DNA of 64,000 nt. Source: Brachionus rotundiformis. Taxonomy: Eukaryota; Rotifera; Eurotatoria; Ploima; Brachionidae. The translations under genes were made by a program, and so were the position numbers. Below the pieces are notes generated by a model. That model did not search any database, was not told the DNA's origin, and was given only the letters and a program-made list of their open reading frames with translations. The stretch lies in the NCBI GenBank assembly GCA_016802295.1, contig JAESIW010000200.1, positions 4,581,155 through 4,645,154 on the forward strand. The letters run 5' to 3'. Below, in pieces: positions 10,675 to 19,800 of the stretch (the stretch's first letter is position 1; every line of letters starts with the position of its first letter).

Positions 10675-12618
10675 GGGTCTGTATTATTTTAGCAGATACA
10701 AAATCAGCTAACACATTTAAGCAAGTTCAATTTAGCAAATTTAATTTAGCAATTTAATATAATTAGCAATATCCATAATTAATATAGCAAGACTCTAAAT
10801 TAGCAAACTTGCTAAGCTAAATATAGCAAGAATAAGTTAGCAATAATAATTAGCCAAAAAAAATTTATATCAGTATATTTATCAAATTAAACTGAGTAAA
10901 ATGTGCGATATTGACAATTTAGCGAATCAACTTAATAGTATAGATTTAAACGTTGGATTGATAACGGCTTCACAACGAGATCAACCGCAGTTATGTTATA
11001 ATGGATATTTTTTTAGAATGTCCTATCAATCTGATACCAAAGTTAATTGGCGATGTATTGAAACGCAACAAAAATGTAAAGCCAAATGTAACACAAGTGG
11101 TAATGTAATTGGTCAAGAGTATAATGTTAAGTTTAACAATCCCGAAGATGAGATGCATTGTCATGCTCCAAAAATTAGTCGCCTAGAACTAAAAGAGAAA
11201 AGAAGAAAATTAAAAGAGGCGACATTAGTTTGTTCTAAAGTCATTTCAAATGTTCCCCCCAGACAAATTTTAGCCAGTGTTGTCAACGAAGTGAAAAGTC
11301 CTGATGCTATAGCAATTATGCCATCATATAACGCAGATAGACTAGTTGTTAATCGATATAAAAAACGTAATAGACCCGAATTATTACCTCCTACACCAAA
11401 AACACTCAAAGAGATCAAGGTACCTGATTTTTTGACTTGTACATTGGAAGACGCCAGTGGAGACACCAAGAATTTTTTATTACATGATTCAGGTGCTGAT
11501 GACATTGACCGATTTTTCATATTCTCAACCTCAAATAATTTAAAACTCTTGGAAAGCAATCATATTTTTGCTGACGGTACATTTAGTATCGCTCCAGTAC
11601 CTTTTGAGCAAGTATATAGCATCCATGCTTTAATAAATGGGCGATGTATTCCTCTAGTTTATTGCTTGTTACCAAAAAAAAATCAAATCATGTATGAAAA
11701 AGTCTTAAATGTCATTTCTTCCTATTTAAACACTCATCCAAAATCGGTTACTTCTGATTTTGAAATTGCCTTTTTAAACTCTGTCAAGAAAGTTTTTCCT
11801 CAATCACTACTTTATGGTTGTTATTTCCACTTCAAACAAGCTGTTTGGAGAAAAATTCAAGAGTTAGGTTTGAGCGTTTTATATACTAAATCTCTTAAAC
11901 ATAGAAAACTACTTAAGCTTGCTCAGGTAATGGCTTTCGTCCCTCCTAGTGATGTTAAGTTTTTGTTTAGTAAAATCAAACGCGAGATAGATACATCTAT
12001 CGAAAGCTATGAAAGCATTAGTAATTTGATAAAATATTTAGAGGAAAATTGGATTGGTTATGTCAGTACTAAAAAAACTGGACGAGGTAGAGGTGTTAAA
12101 ATTATTGAAGTTGAAGTTCCACCTAGATTTGGTATCGATTTGTGGAACATCAATAGCAGAATAAACGAATGTTTGCCAAGGACGAACAACTTTGTTGAAG
12201 CATGGCATAATGCTTTTAGTAGTATGTTGAACGATCATCCATGCGTTTATACTTTAATTGAAAAATTTATTGAAGAACAAAAAAAAACAGAAGATAATAT
12301 TATTCAATTAAAAACAGGAATTCAATATAAGAGAAAACCGAATTATATTTTATTCGACGAGAGATTAAGAGAAATTCAGAAAATTTACTCATTAGATAAC
12401 TTTGAAGATTACTATGAAAGTTTATCATCAATTTTAGAGTATTAGAAAAATAAATTACAGGTAAAAAAGACTTGCTAAAATGAAAACTTTTTTTTTTATT
12501 TATTGCTATTATTAATTGAATAATTGCTAAAATAAACTTGCTAATTCAATCAATTTTAAATTTCTTTCTTGCTATATTTATCATGCTAATTTAATTACTG
12601 CTAATTTGAATCGCTCCC
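10675..12618 (+). mobile_element. Inner element: FLYWCH-type Mutator-like transposon
   Basis: A 1944-bp element. The left end begins GGGTCTGTATTATTTTAGCA and the right end, on the minus strand, begins GGGAGCGATTCAAATTAGCA, giving imperfect terminal inverted repeats. Both ends then carry an array of TTAGCAA/ATAGCAAG motifs (10690-10855 and, inverted, 12470-12618). The flanks are exact 9-bp copies of GGTGAGCAG. The single gene is uninterrupted, and the element splits the host gene with no further decay visible at the junction. It is therefore the youngest layer of the stack and may be, or recently have been, autonomous. Confidence 0.93.
10901..12445 (+). CDS. FLYWCH-MULE transposase, 514 aa
   Basis: Single-exon transposase of the inner element. 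Residues about 30-92 form a FLYWCH-type zinc finger (NGYFFRMSYQ, then W-R-C, C-K-A-K-C, and a terminal HCHAP). The MULE DDE core follows: HIFADGTFSIAP with Asp near 225, SDFEIAFLNSVKKVFP with Asp near 286, the CYFHFKQAVWR helix, and RTNNFVEAWHNAF with Glu near 433. All three catalytic positions are present, with no stops or frameshifts. The start ATG is the first after the left subterminal array. FLYWCH domains bind DNA in related proteins, so this one plausibly recognises the TAGCAA arrays at the ends; that is inference. Confidence 0.93.
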   Translation: MCDIDNLANQLNSIDLNVGLITASQRDQPQLCYNGYFFRMSYQSDTKVNWRCIETQQKCKAKCNTSGNVIGQEYNVKFNNPEDEMHCHAPKISRLELKEKRRKLKEATLVCSKVISNVPPRQILASVVNEVKSPDAIAIMPSYNADRLVVNRYKKRNRPELLPPTPKTLKEIKVPDFLTCTLEDASGDTKNFLLHDSGADDIDRFFIFSTSNNLKLLESNHIFADGTFSIAPVPFEQVYSIHALINGRCIPLVYCLLPKKNQIMYEKVLNVISSYLNTHPKSVTSDFEIAFLNSVKKVFPQSLLYGCYFHFKQAVWRKIQELGLSVLYTKSLKHRKLLKLAQVMAFVPPSDVKFLFSKIKREIDTSIESYESISNLIKYLEENWIGYVSTKKTGRGRGVKIIEVEVPPRFGIDLWNINSRINECLPRTNNFVEAWHNAFSSMLNDHPCVYTLIEKFIEEQKKTEDNIIQLKTGIQYKRKPNYILFDERLREIQKIYSLDNFEDYYESLSSILEY

Positions 12619-13379
12619 GGTGAGCAGTATTACTTTGGCACAGAGTACAATTATTTTGATTTGAATGATCGGAAGCTGCATCATATGAAGATGAAATAAA
12701 TGTTTGAAGGTCTATTTGGTTGCTAAATTCTTGAACCAAGACCCAGTCTAATTTTCTCCTCATTTTAATTATTTCAATTTTTTTTAATTTTATGTTTTTT
12801 CTCTTATTGATTTTTATAATTTATGTTTTTTTTCTCTCATTATATAAGCTAAATTAGTTAAATTAGTTATATGTTTTTTCCTCTTTTTTAATGTTTTATT
12901 CTCTTTTTTTATGTTTTTTTCTACCTCACCCATTTAGCATTGTGTCCTCTTCATTGAAATTGGGAATTGAAGATTCCGTGCTAGACATTTTGATTCACTT
13001 TATTTAAGTTTATTGTTATCGATAAGTATTTCTTCTATCTCTTTTTACATATCCTTATCAATTAATATTTTGTCACTTTTTCTAATAAAATTAGTCACCT
13101 TAATTTTCATTTTATTTGTAAGTCAATCTAATAGTTTTTTAGTCACTCAAATCATTTTTTATCAGTCAATTAATTGATGACTTTAACTATTGTACAAAAA
13201 TATATTTACCGTATTTTTTAATTAACAATAAATAAATTTATAAATATACATTCAAGTCTTCATTGTCAATTTTGTTTCGTTATTAATATACCTTCAAATA
13301 TTTAAATTTTAATGTATCTATTAATCAAATTTTAATTTCATAAAGTTCAAAAACAATAAATAGGTTATAATATCAAAAG

Positions 13380-14135
13380 ATTATCGAGCTCGAATAAGAG
13401 AGAATGAAACCCCTGAAGAGCGACTTCAACGACTGGTGAACGAAGACGTGAACGCCGAATTAATCGTCTTTTTTATATGGAATCGAATATAGGAAGGGAA
13501 AATGTTTTTGTAATTGACAATCAATGCCAGTTAGAACTTCCATGTCAATATTTCAATGCATTATACTGGCCAAAGGAACTCAATCGAAGCGGCAATTACA
13601 AACTATGTTGTGAAAATAACAAGATTGTAGTTCCGATTATCGATCAATTTCATCCGAAATTGGTTCAGCTATTTAACCCTGTCAACGAAGTTCAAAGGCA
13701 ACTCACGAAAAAGTCCTGGATTAATATACGCCAGTACAACTCACTATTTGCAATGGCAGCGGTAAAGTAAATTTTGGTCCCGAAGATGTTCAAAATGATA
13801 TGAGTCGTTTCAATGAAAGGCGCAATATTCCATTGCCTTATCTTTTTAAAGTACATCGTTCCGTGTACTACTGCATTCCTCCTTTGTCTAATGGACCAAA
13901 TGGTAATTTGATTCTAAGAGCTGCACAGTATCTTATGTTGGATTCAGATCGAGCTATTGTTGAGAGTATGCTTTGGAATGGTAATCTACTTAAGCAGTTT
14001 TTTTTGACTAAGTTCTTAATCAGCAAAATCAACAAGATCCTTTTATTGTTCATATGTGGATTACCCGATTTTTTCGACGTAATGTTTATGTACCGGTCAA
14101 TGCAAGAGGAGACATATTGCTTATATGGCAGTTAA
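13380..14135 (+). pseudogene. Helitron N-terminal (Rep-side) relic
   Basis: Three overlapping frames together resemble the start of animal Helitron polyproteins. ARIRENETPEERLQRL begins the relic at about 13385. The 13477-13770 frame gives CQYFNALYWPKELNRSG, then CCENNKIVVP, then IRQYNSLFAMAAV. After a one-base shift, 13773-14050 gives FNERRNIPLPYLFKVHRSVY and a block ending in SDRAIVESMLWNGN. The Rep catalytic HUH region and everything up to the helicase are not recognisable. At least two frameshifts make this a dead fragment. Confidence 0.75.
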
Positions 14136-15210
14136 CGGCTTAATATAGATTATACCAATAGATTTGTTATACAATTTCGAATCTTTTTAAATCAATTCTA
14201 ATTTTAATTTCATTATTGTTTACTTGTTTATTTAAATCAAATGGTGTAAAAGAATAGTAATGTCTTTCGTTGTCGTTTATTCTATCAGATATATTGTTTT
14301 AAATTTTCCATTTATTTTTTGCAATTGTTGCCAAGTGTCAGCTTCTATATTTTTCCTCATATGTAAAATCAAATAAATATTTTCCATTAACCAAATTATT
14401 CAACATTTGTCTGACGTTAAACAAAAATATATTCTTTCCAGTCATTGATTTGTAAATTATAATCATTTGGAAATTGGATCAGTCATAAACATAATTTGTA
14501 GCCAGCAACGACCATTGATCCTTTGTACTTTTTTTTTGTTTTTTTTAAACTAAATTCTTGTTTATTAACAAAATCTTTTTCTATTATTATAAAATTTTAT
14601 TATCAAAATAATTCATAATTGAATTTGCCATACAAGAATGTTCATCAGATATAAAAAATTTTGGCCCAAACAATTGCCTTATGTTTATTGATAATTTTTT
14701 TTCTGTAATTTAATTTTTGAATTAGTTTTCCCTTCTTTTATCAAAATATAGTTGAAATAGTCTTGTCGAATAATGAAAATTTTTTTTTCCAAAAACTTGT
14801 AAAATTAAATAACTCTAACACCATCCCTAACATCAAACCCAAGGCCGTAAATTAGTAATTTTGAAAATTAAATTTTATTATTTTTATCCTGAGTTACTGT
14901 TTTAATGGATTTAACTTTAATTTTTATACTTGTGATATGACACGTAGCCAAAGAACATTCTAAAATATTTTTTTTATTTAAACATGTTTCATGGAACATC
15001 CCATAGTGGTTTTAATTATTCAAACTAAACAATATGTTTTCTGTTATTTATTATTTATGACTTTTTATATTCTATTACTTAACTTTAAATGCTGAGTTTC
15101 TTAAATATTAATTAGGGCGAATTATTATAAATAGTCGCTTTATTTTATTTAAATATATATAATAAAATTATTAAATAACGATATACTTTTAACTATCCAC
15201 AAGCCTCACA
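14136..15210. other. Unclassified transposon-like debris
   Basis: The minus strand between about 14260 and 14520 has short open stretches (for example VRQMLNNLVNGKYLFDFTYE) that look like decayed protein-coding DNA. I cannot place them in a family. The last few hundred bases may be a 5' LTR, because a TATA-like TTATAAATA and a CA-type end precede a primer-binding-like site at 15213. Confidence 0.4.
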
Positions 15211-15212
15211 AG

Positions 15213-15223
15213 TGGTAGCAGCG
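15213..15223 (+). other. Putative LTR-retrotransposon primer binding site
   Basis: TGGTAGCAGCG lies two bases after a possible LTR end (CTCACA) and about 50 bases before a gag frame. The first eight or nine bases complement the 3' end of initiator tRNA-Met (…GCUACCA), a common minus-strand primer. Confidence 0.5.
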
Positions 15224-15259
15224 AAGTGAAAGCAGCAATTGGTATTTCAGTAAAATTGT

Positions 15260-16210
15260 TTGTCTGGTTCGACAAACAAAGACTTGGACCAAGCTTTCTT
15301 GTCAATCATTAGCGATTTTGAAAGCACGTTAAGACTAGACGATACAACTATGGACGAAGCGGCAGTTGACAGGAAAATACTGGATCATGCTGAGGTCCAG
15401 AAAAAGTTTTTGGAACAGAAAACAAAGGAAATCGTTGACCAAATGGAGATAAGCCTCGATCAGAAACTTAATGATTTCTTATATAATTTGAGTGGACAAG
15501 TAAACGTCCCAGGTCAACAACATCAAGACGGAATGACACCACAAGAGGACTTTCAGTCTCAAGCTCAAGCCGTAAACCAAAATCAAAATCAAAATGATTT
15601 GATGTATCCAATAGCTGCTTTGATAAATGAACTTAGACTGAATAGGACTATGTTTCAGGGCTTACCAAAGATGAATTCTGGTAATCAACCGACATTTATT
15701 GCGAAGGACACTGAAAATGTTGAAGAACGGCTAAGGATAACAGAGAAAAACCTCAGACTCAATATAATAGACGGACAACTGGTTGTCGAAGTAGCTAGCT
15801 CGTATCTGAGAGATAAAGCGGAAAGAGCCTACTTACAAGCGTCTCATAGACTTCCAAATATGAATTGGGACCAATTTAAAGAAACAATGGTCAAGTCATT
15901 TAGAAGAAGGGACCAAATTGAGGTAAATATGACCAAATTTCGGGGTCTTTCTCAAACTGGAGACTTAAAAGAATATATTGATGAATTTAATTCTTGTCTC
16001 CTTAATCTAAAAGAAGAATTGCCTGAAGCTTTTAAAATTGAGTTCTTCAGGAATGGCCTTAAACCAATTATTAGAGCGGGGGTAATGTCATCGGAACCTA
16101 AAACTTTAGAGGACGCCTTAGAAAAGGCTACATTGCTCTACTATTCAGGAAGAGAAACCTCTGCACAAAGATTCGATATAAATAGGGTCGAGAACAAAAG
16201 TAAGATTTAG
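15260..16210 (+). CDS. LTR retrotransposon Gag-like ORF
   Basis: An open frame of about 316 codons resembling the Gag capsid region of Ty3/gypsy elements. A coiled-coil-prone, Gln-rich head (residues 1-110) is followed by the capsid-type block with YLRDKAERAYLQ, NWDQFKETMVKSFRR, FRGLSQTGDLKEYIDEFNSC and FFRNGLKPII. No CCHC zinc knuckle, protease or polymerase follows. The frame stops at 16210 and Helitron helicase debris begins 13 bases later. The upstream frame is open from a non-ATG codon; the first in-frame ATG is at 15350 (MDEAAVDRK). It is a 3'-truncated element, but this frame itself is undamaged. I did not attempt any repair or joining. Confidence 0.75.
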   Translation: MSGSTNKDLDQAFLSIISDFESTLRLDDTTMDEAAVDRKILDHAEVQKKFLEQKTKEIVDQMEISLDQKLNDFLYNLSGQVNVPGQQHQDGMTPQEDFQSQAQAVNQNQNQNDLMYPIAALINELRLNRTMFQGLPKMNSGNQPTFIAKDTENVEERLRITEKNLRLNIIDGQLVVEVASSYLRDKAERAYLQASHRLPNMNWDQFKETMVKSFRRRDQIEVNMTKFRGLSQTGDLKEYIDEFNSCLLNLKEELPEAFKIEFFRNGLKPIIRAGVMSSEPKTLEDALEKATLLYYSGRETSAQRFDINRVENKSKI

Positions 16211-16222
16211 TTATCTTTATTT

Positions 16223-17338
16223 ATGAAAAAATCGCTTATCGGTATTGCTTCATCTTTGTTGATTGGTGCAGGACGTACTTTGCATTCTAGATTTAAGATA
16301 CAAGTGGCAACATCCTTGGATTGTACAAGTGGTACAATGGTGCATTCAGTGCAAGCTCAAGAGTTACGCGAATGTAGATTATTTGTTTTTGACGAGGCTT
16401 ACCGACAATGCTGTCCTGTGTCCGATAATGAAAATTTCGAAGCTGGCATCCCAATTTGTATGAAGAATTCACCTTTGTAGCCGTGTTTTACCCAGTTGCG
16501 ATAGACCGAATGCGTTAAAGCTGATCTTAATGAATATGAGTTCAAGGACTGGCTTTTGGAAATTGGTGATGGTCGTAGTCGCATTTATGATGGTCAAGTG
16601 TTTGAGAATCGTTCTCTTGAATTGGATCAAGAGAATAGACTAATCAATGCGATATTGTGTCCAACAAAAAGTGACTCTTTTGAAATCAATGAATTAATAT
16701 CAGAAAGATTGATTGGAGAAAATCATGAATATTTTCGAATATAGTTAATTCAACAAAGAATGTAGTTAATCGGCAGGCTGGAATTGTTGATTATGCAGGC
16801 GAAAATCAAATCGAACAAGCCGACAGAGCAACTCCGAATGGATTTCCATCGCATTGTTTAAATATCAAAGTCGGAGCTATTAAAAAAATTAAAAAATTGG
16901 TCTGTAGCTTTTTGATTGTGTAATGGAACCAGATTACGTGTGTATTAATGCAATGCAAATACAATCAGATGTACTGTGTTGACAGGACCTCAAGAAGGTA
17001 ATGATTTTGTTTTTTGTCTGATTGAGTTTCGCTCTAACAACAACGACGCAGGCATTTTGCTAAGACCCATTCAATTTCCGTTTAGATTGTCATTTGCAAT
17101 GGCAATTAATAAATCTCAGAGACAAACATTCATTAATGTTGGTCTACTTCTAGGTCATCCAGTCTTTTCACATGATCAATTGAATGTAGCGGCGTCTTGT
17201 GTTCGCAATTTTCAGTCGCTGTTCGTATTGGTTGACACTCATTTAATAGGTTCTAATTTTCAAGTCATATTGCGTTTGACATCAAATGATAATGGTATTT
17301 ATCCAAAAAATGTAGTGTTTCGCGAAATTCTTATCTAA
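16223..17338 (+). pseudogene. Helitron Pif1-like helicase relic
   Basis: Disjoint frames on the plus strand match the helicase half of Helitrons. At 16230-16420: SSLLIGAGRTLHSRFKI and LRECRLFVFDEA (Walker-B-like DEA). At 16540-16740: WLLEIGDGRSRIYDG, ILCPTKSDSFEINELI and ERLIGENHEYF. At 16976-17338: LTGPQEGNDFVFC, then IQFPFRLSFAMAINKSQRQT, VGLLLGHPVFSHDQLNVA, and a closing NVVFREILI. In active helicases the last motif reads SQGQT; here it is SQRQT. Stops and shifts separate the pieces. Together with 13380-14135 it marks one eroded Helitron whose middle has been lost or replaced by the gag fragment. Confidence 0.82.
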
Positions 17339-18078
17339 TTTTACTCATTCTTATTTTATTTTAATTTTTTTTCTTGTTTTTTAATATTATACATTTAACT
17401 GAAAAAACAATTAATAGGAAAGTATCTTTTATCTATTTATTTTACAATTAAATAAAAAAAAACCTATATAACCATAATCCCTATAAATAATAATATATTG
17501 GTAATTAAATTCTTCATTCTTTAAATACTTCCTTTTGTAATGGTTTTAATATTTAAATTATAAAATATCACTGTTCAATTCAATATAATTTATATTAAAA
17601 CAATTCTAAAAAAATAAAATAAAGAAAAAAGTATAATTAGTAAGTTTTTGAGGATAATACACCAATAGAAATTTTAAATCCAACGTTAGTTTTTTAATTG
17701 AATTAATCTAATTTAATTAATATTATTTGAATAATATTTGAAGTCGTTAGATAAATTGTTGTTTACAAGGAATTTATACGAAATTGGCAAGCTTTCTGTA
17801 AGCTATTATTATAATTAAATATTGCTTTTTTCAAAATAAAATTTAATGGATAACAAAATTAACATTTCTTTTATTCTTTGAAATCTATTTAACTATTGAT
17901 TTTTAAATAAAAATCGAAAAATTTATCACTAAATTAGTATAAATTTGCTCAAGCATATATTTTAAGCAAAGTTTATTTAAAACTTAGAAATTAATTGCTT
18001 TTTAACAAACTTTTAGTTGTAAATTTTTAATTTTTAAATATTTAAATTATTAAAGTAAAAATTTCACGTCAAGTTTTA
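17339..18078. other. AT-rich spacer
   Basis: No gene, RNA or clear repeat recognised between the Helitron relic and the tail of a LINE relic. Confidence 0.5.
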
Positions 18079-18540
18079 GTAGTAGTAGTAATAGTATTAA
18101 TGCTTTTGAGGAAAGATGTTCCCCAAGCAGTGACGACATTAGACGTCCTGCTATAATAGCCTACCACCTACGACCAGTTTATTTGCAAATAAATAAAAGC
18201 TGAGTATGTTTAGTAAAGTTTGAGTAATTTGTATATTCTGATTTTAAATTTGTTGGTGTTTACAGTAATCTTGGTATCTAGGTCAAGTGAATTCCAGTAT
18301 CCGGCTGGACGATTAACGAAAAAGTTGTGACGAACACCACAACTTCTTACCAGCTGACTCTCGATGGCAAGATAATTAGTTCTGATACGTCCCGCTGAAC
18401 TGTCCAGTCCACATGATGCCAACATTTGGATTTGGTCAATGTCACCACGTCGGTACGGATTCCGGGCTACTACCGCAAACTCGAGGTGAGGTCGAACAAA
18501 CGATTTATAGAGCAAGTTCGCCAATGAAATATTTTTTTAT
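18079..18540 (-). pseudogene. LINE ORF2 3'-end relic with (TAC)n tail
   Basis: The minus-strand frame 18524-18210 reads LLYKSFVRPHLEFAVVARNP at its start, and later SCGVRHNFFVNRPAGYWNSL. This is the classic region after the reverse transcriptase of CR1/jockey-like non-LTR elements (YKSLVRPHLEYAxxxWNP … RHNFFxNRVxxYWNSLP). Downstream on the same strand, a short 3' UTR ends in ACTACTACTACT at 18079-18092, the simple-repeat tail expected for several LINE clades. The element is strongly 5'-truncated. The residue after the NP block and the region around LASCGLD look compressed compared with relatives, suggesting a deletion. Confidence 0.85.
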
Positions 18541-18788
18541 GTTCAATAAAAAATAAGAATAACTTTTTTTATTATTTATTAAATTTTATTCTAAATTTTA
18601 TTCTAATTTTATTTTTTCAACACTTGCTTTTGGGATGGACACTTGAACACTGCTTTGTTTCACATGACGACACTTCATCTTCCATAGACTTTTAAATTGA
18701 AACTAAGGTAAAATTTAACAAAACAAAAAAAATATTGATTAATTTTCAATTATTAAATTGAATTCATATATTAGGTGTTAAATAAAAA

Positions 18789-19800
18789 TTATTGAATTCG
18801 ATTATCAAACCAATCAGGCTTTTTTGTAATTCTTTTAGGCCTTTTTTCGATCTCTTGCGTTTGACTTTTGTAACTACTTTGCTCTTCTTCTAACTCTTCT
18901 TTTCGTTGACCAACTAATTCCAACCCTTCCCCTTCTTCACTGGCCTGAAAACCATCAGAAAACAATTTCTTTTCCTCCTTTAATACATCACCCAATGTTT
19001 CGTCTACAAATATAATTCTTATCAGATGCCTTACCAAATACAAAATCTTCGCTCGACAAATCTTTTAGGATTATTGGAATGTATCGCCTTATAAAAGATA
19101 CATTTCTAACCACAATTTTACCTTTTCTTTCCAACGTAATCATAGACCCATTAACCTGGATAATTCTAAATGGATTTGGATCAAATATGGTATCTGACTT
19201 GTTAGAACGCTTCCATTTTAGTAAAACCATTTCACCAACTTTAAAATTGTTTGGGCAAGCTCTTAGCTTATTGTCATTGTAGACTTTCATTTTACGTTTA
19301 GCCACCGCATCTTGTAATTTAGTTTGAACGTGAACATTTCGGTCATCCTGAATCTCATCAGAAAGAGCTGGCATCTTTGATGTTCTTGCATTATAACCAA
19401 AAATTAACTTATTGGGATCAATACCAGTTGAAGAATTTGGAGTATCACGGTAGTTTCTTAGATATTCCATTAACTCAAATTCCCAGTCTTTTTGAGATGC
19501 AGAGGAATTGCGCATTATTTTACCAAGGTTACGCATAAATCTTTCACACATTCCATTTAATCTAGGCCATAGCGGAGTTATTCGTTTATGTTTAAAACCT
19601 TGATCAAGTGAAAACTGTTTAAACTTATATGAGTTAAAAGGAGGTCCATTATCAGATTTAATGATACCTGGTATACCAAAAACTGCAAAAATTTCATTTA
19701 AAACTGGAATTTTAGCATCTGCTGAGGTATTTGAAATGGTTCTTACCAATGGATATCTAGCATACTCACAAATTAATACTAGTAAATACTTGCCACATTT
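18789..19800 (-). pseudogene. Ty3/gypsy-like integrase relic
   Basis: Minus-strand frames resemble the end of a Ty3/gypsy-like Pol: the integrase catalytic core and C-terminus. GKYLLVLICEYARYPLV at about 19795-19750 is the first catalytic block; family members usually have Asp where Cys stands here. FGIPGIIKSDNGPPFNS gives the second Asp. LNGMCERFMRNLGKIMR gives the Glu. A C-terminal region with FKVGEMVLLKWKR follows, then an acidic Glu-rich tail to 18789 after a frame change near 19040. The protease, reverse transcriptase and LTRs are not present here. It lies on the opposite strand to the gag frame at 15260, so they are not one simple insertion. Confidence 0.85.

Larger units (their letters stand above)
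8440..12763 (-). pseudogene. SWIM-type MULE transposase gene, split by an insertion
   Basis: Transposase of the middle element. It reads from the ATG at 12763 (MRRKLDWVLVQEF) to the target site at 12619-12627. It resumes in the same frame at 10674 beyond the inner transposon, runs to 10162, splices to 10106-9217, and splices to 9162-8440. The DDE core is visible: FHIDCTYKI (first Asp), CVDADYAMAKSL (second Asp), WFHLKSN, and NSPIESYNNIIKK (Glu). A SWIM finger follows (CYCSCSYFMDKGMCVHL) and then a basic tail (PKAGRKRKAGP). Introns are about 55 nt and phases agree. The gene is broken by the 1.9-kb insertion. The gap at 9477-9827 sits inside the DDE core, and the sequence on both sides of it repeats the same segment. 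Confidence 0.85.
8201..12931 (-). mobile_element. Middle element: SWIM-type Mutator-like transposon
   Basis: The left end begins GAGAGAGGTAGAACGAAACA and the right end, read on the minus strand, begins GGGTGAGGTAGAAAAAAACA, so the termini are inverted repeats. Both termini continue as arrays of an AAAACATA(T) motif (8215-8420 and 12780-12920). The 9-bp flanks ATTTAGCAT are identical. The cargo is one spliced minus-strand transposase gene with a DDE core and a SWIM zinc finger. The element was about 2.8 kb before the inner transposon and the assembly gap were added. It is inactivated by the inner insertion. Confidence 0.85.
6900..13200 (-). mobile_element. Outermost MULE relic (probable), host of nested elements
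   Basis: Both edges carry iterated (A)GTGAC(T/A/C)AA motifs in inverted orientation: GATGACTAA, CACTGACAAAAT and TAGTGACCAAAAT at 6910-7010, and their reverse complements (GTCACTTTT, TTAGTCACC, TAGTCACTC, CAGTCAA) at 13070-13170. Minus-strand debris inside includes a SWIM-like zinc finger near 7250-7330 (YNCGEFAKNYICIHVLGLA) and a basic C-terminus near 7100-7200. A possible first exon begins at 12988 (MSSTESSIPNFNEEDTMLN), about 45 bases before the insertion site of the next element. Reading frames are broken by stops and shifts, so this copy is dead. I found no convincing target-site duplication; the boundaries are approximate. Confidence 0.45.

Noticed and set aside
11161..11559. 132-codon minus-strand frame inside the inner transposase gene.
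   Set aside because: It is the antisense shadow of the FLYWCH-MULE gene, whose sense frame has clear domains.
6870..13190. TTAACTAT present near both edges as a possible 8-bp target duplication of the outermost MULE relic.
   Set aside because: The bases just inside the two copies do not form inverted repeats, and such an AT-rich octamer is likely to recur by chance.
14260..14520. Minus-strand debris considered as a third class of transposase.
   Set aside because: Short open stretches only; no catalytic motif could be recognised, so no family is assigned.
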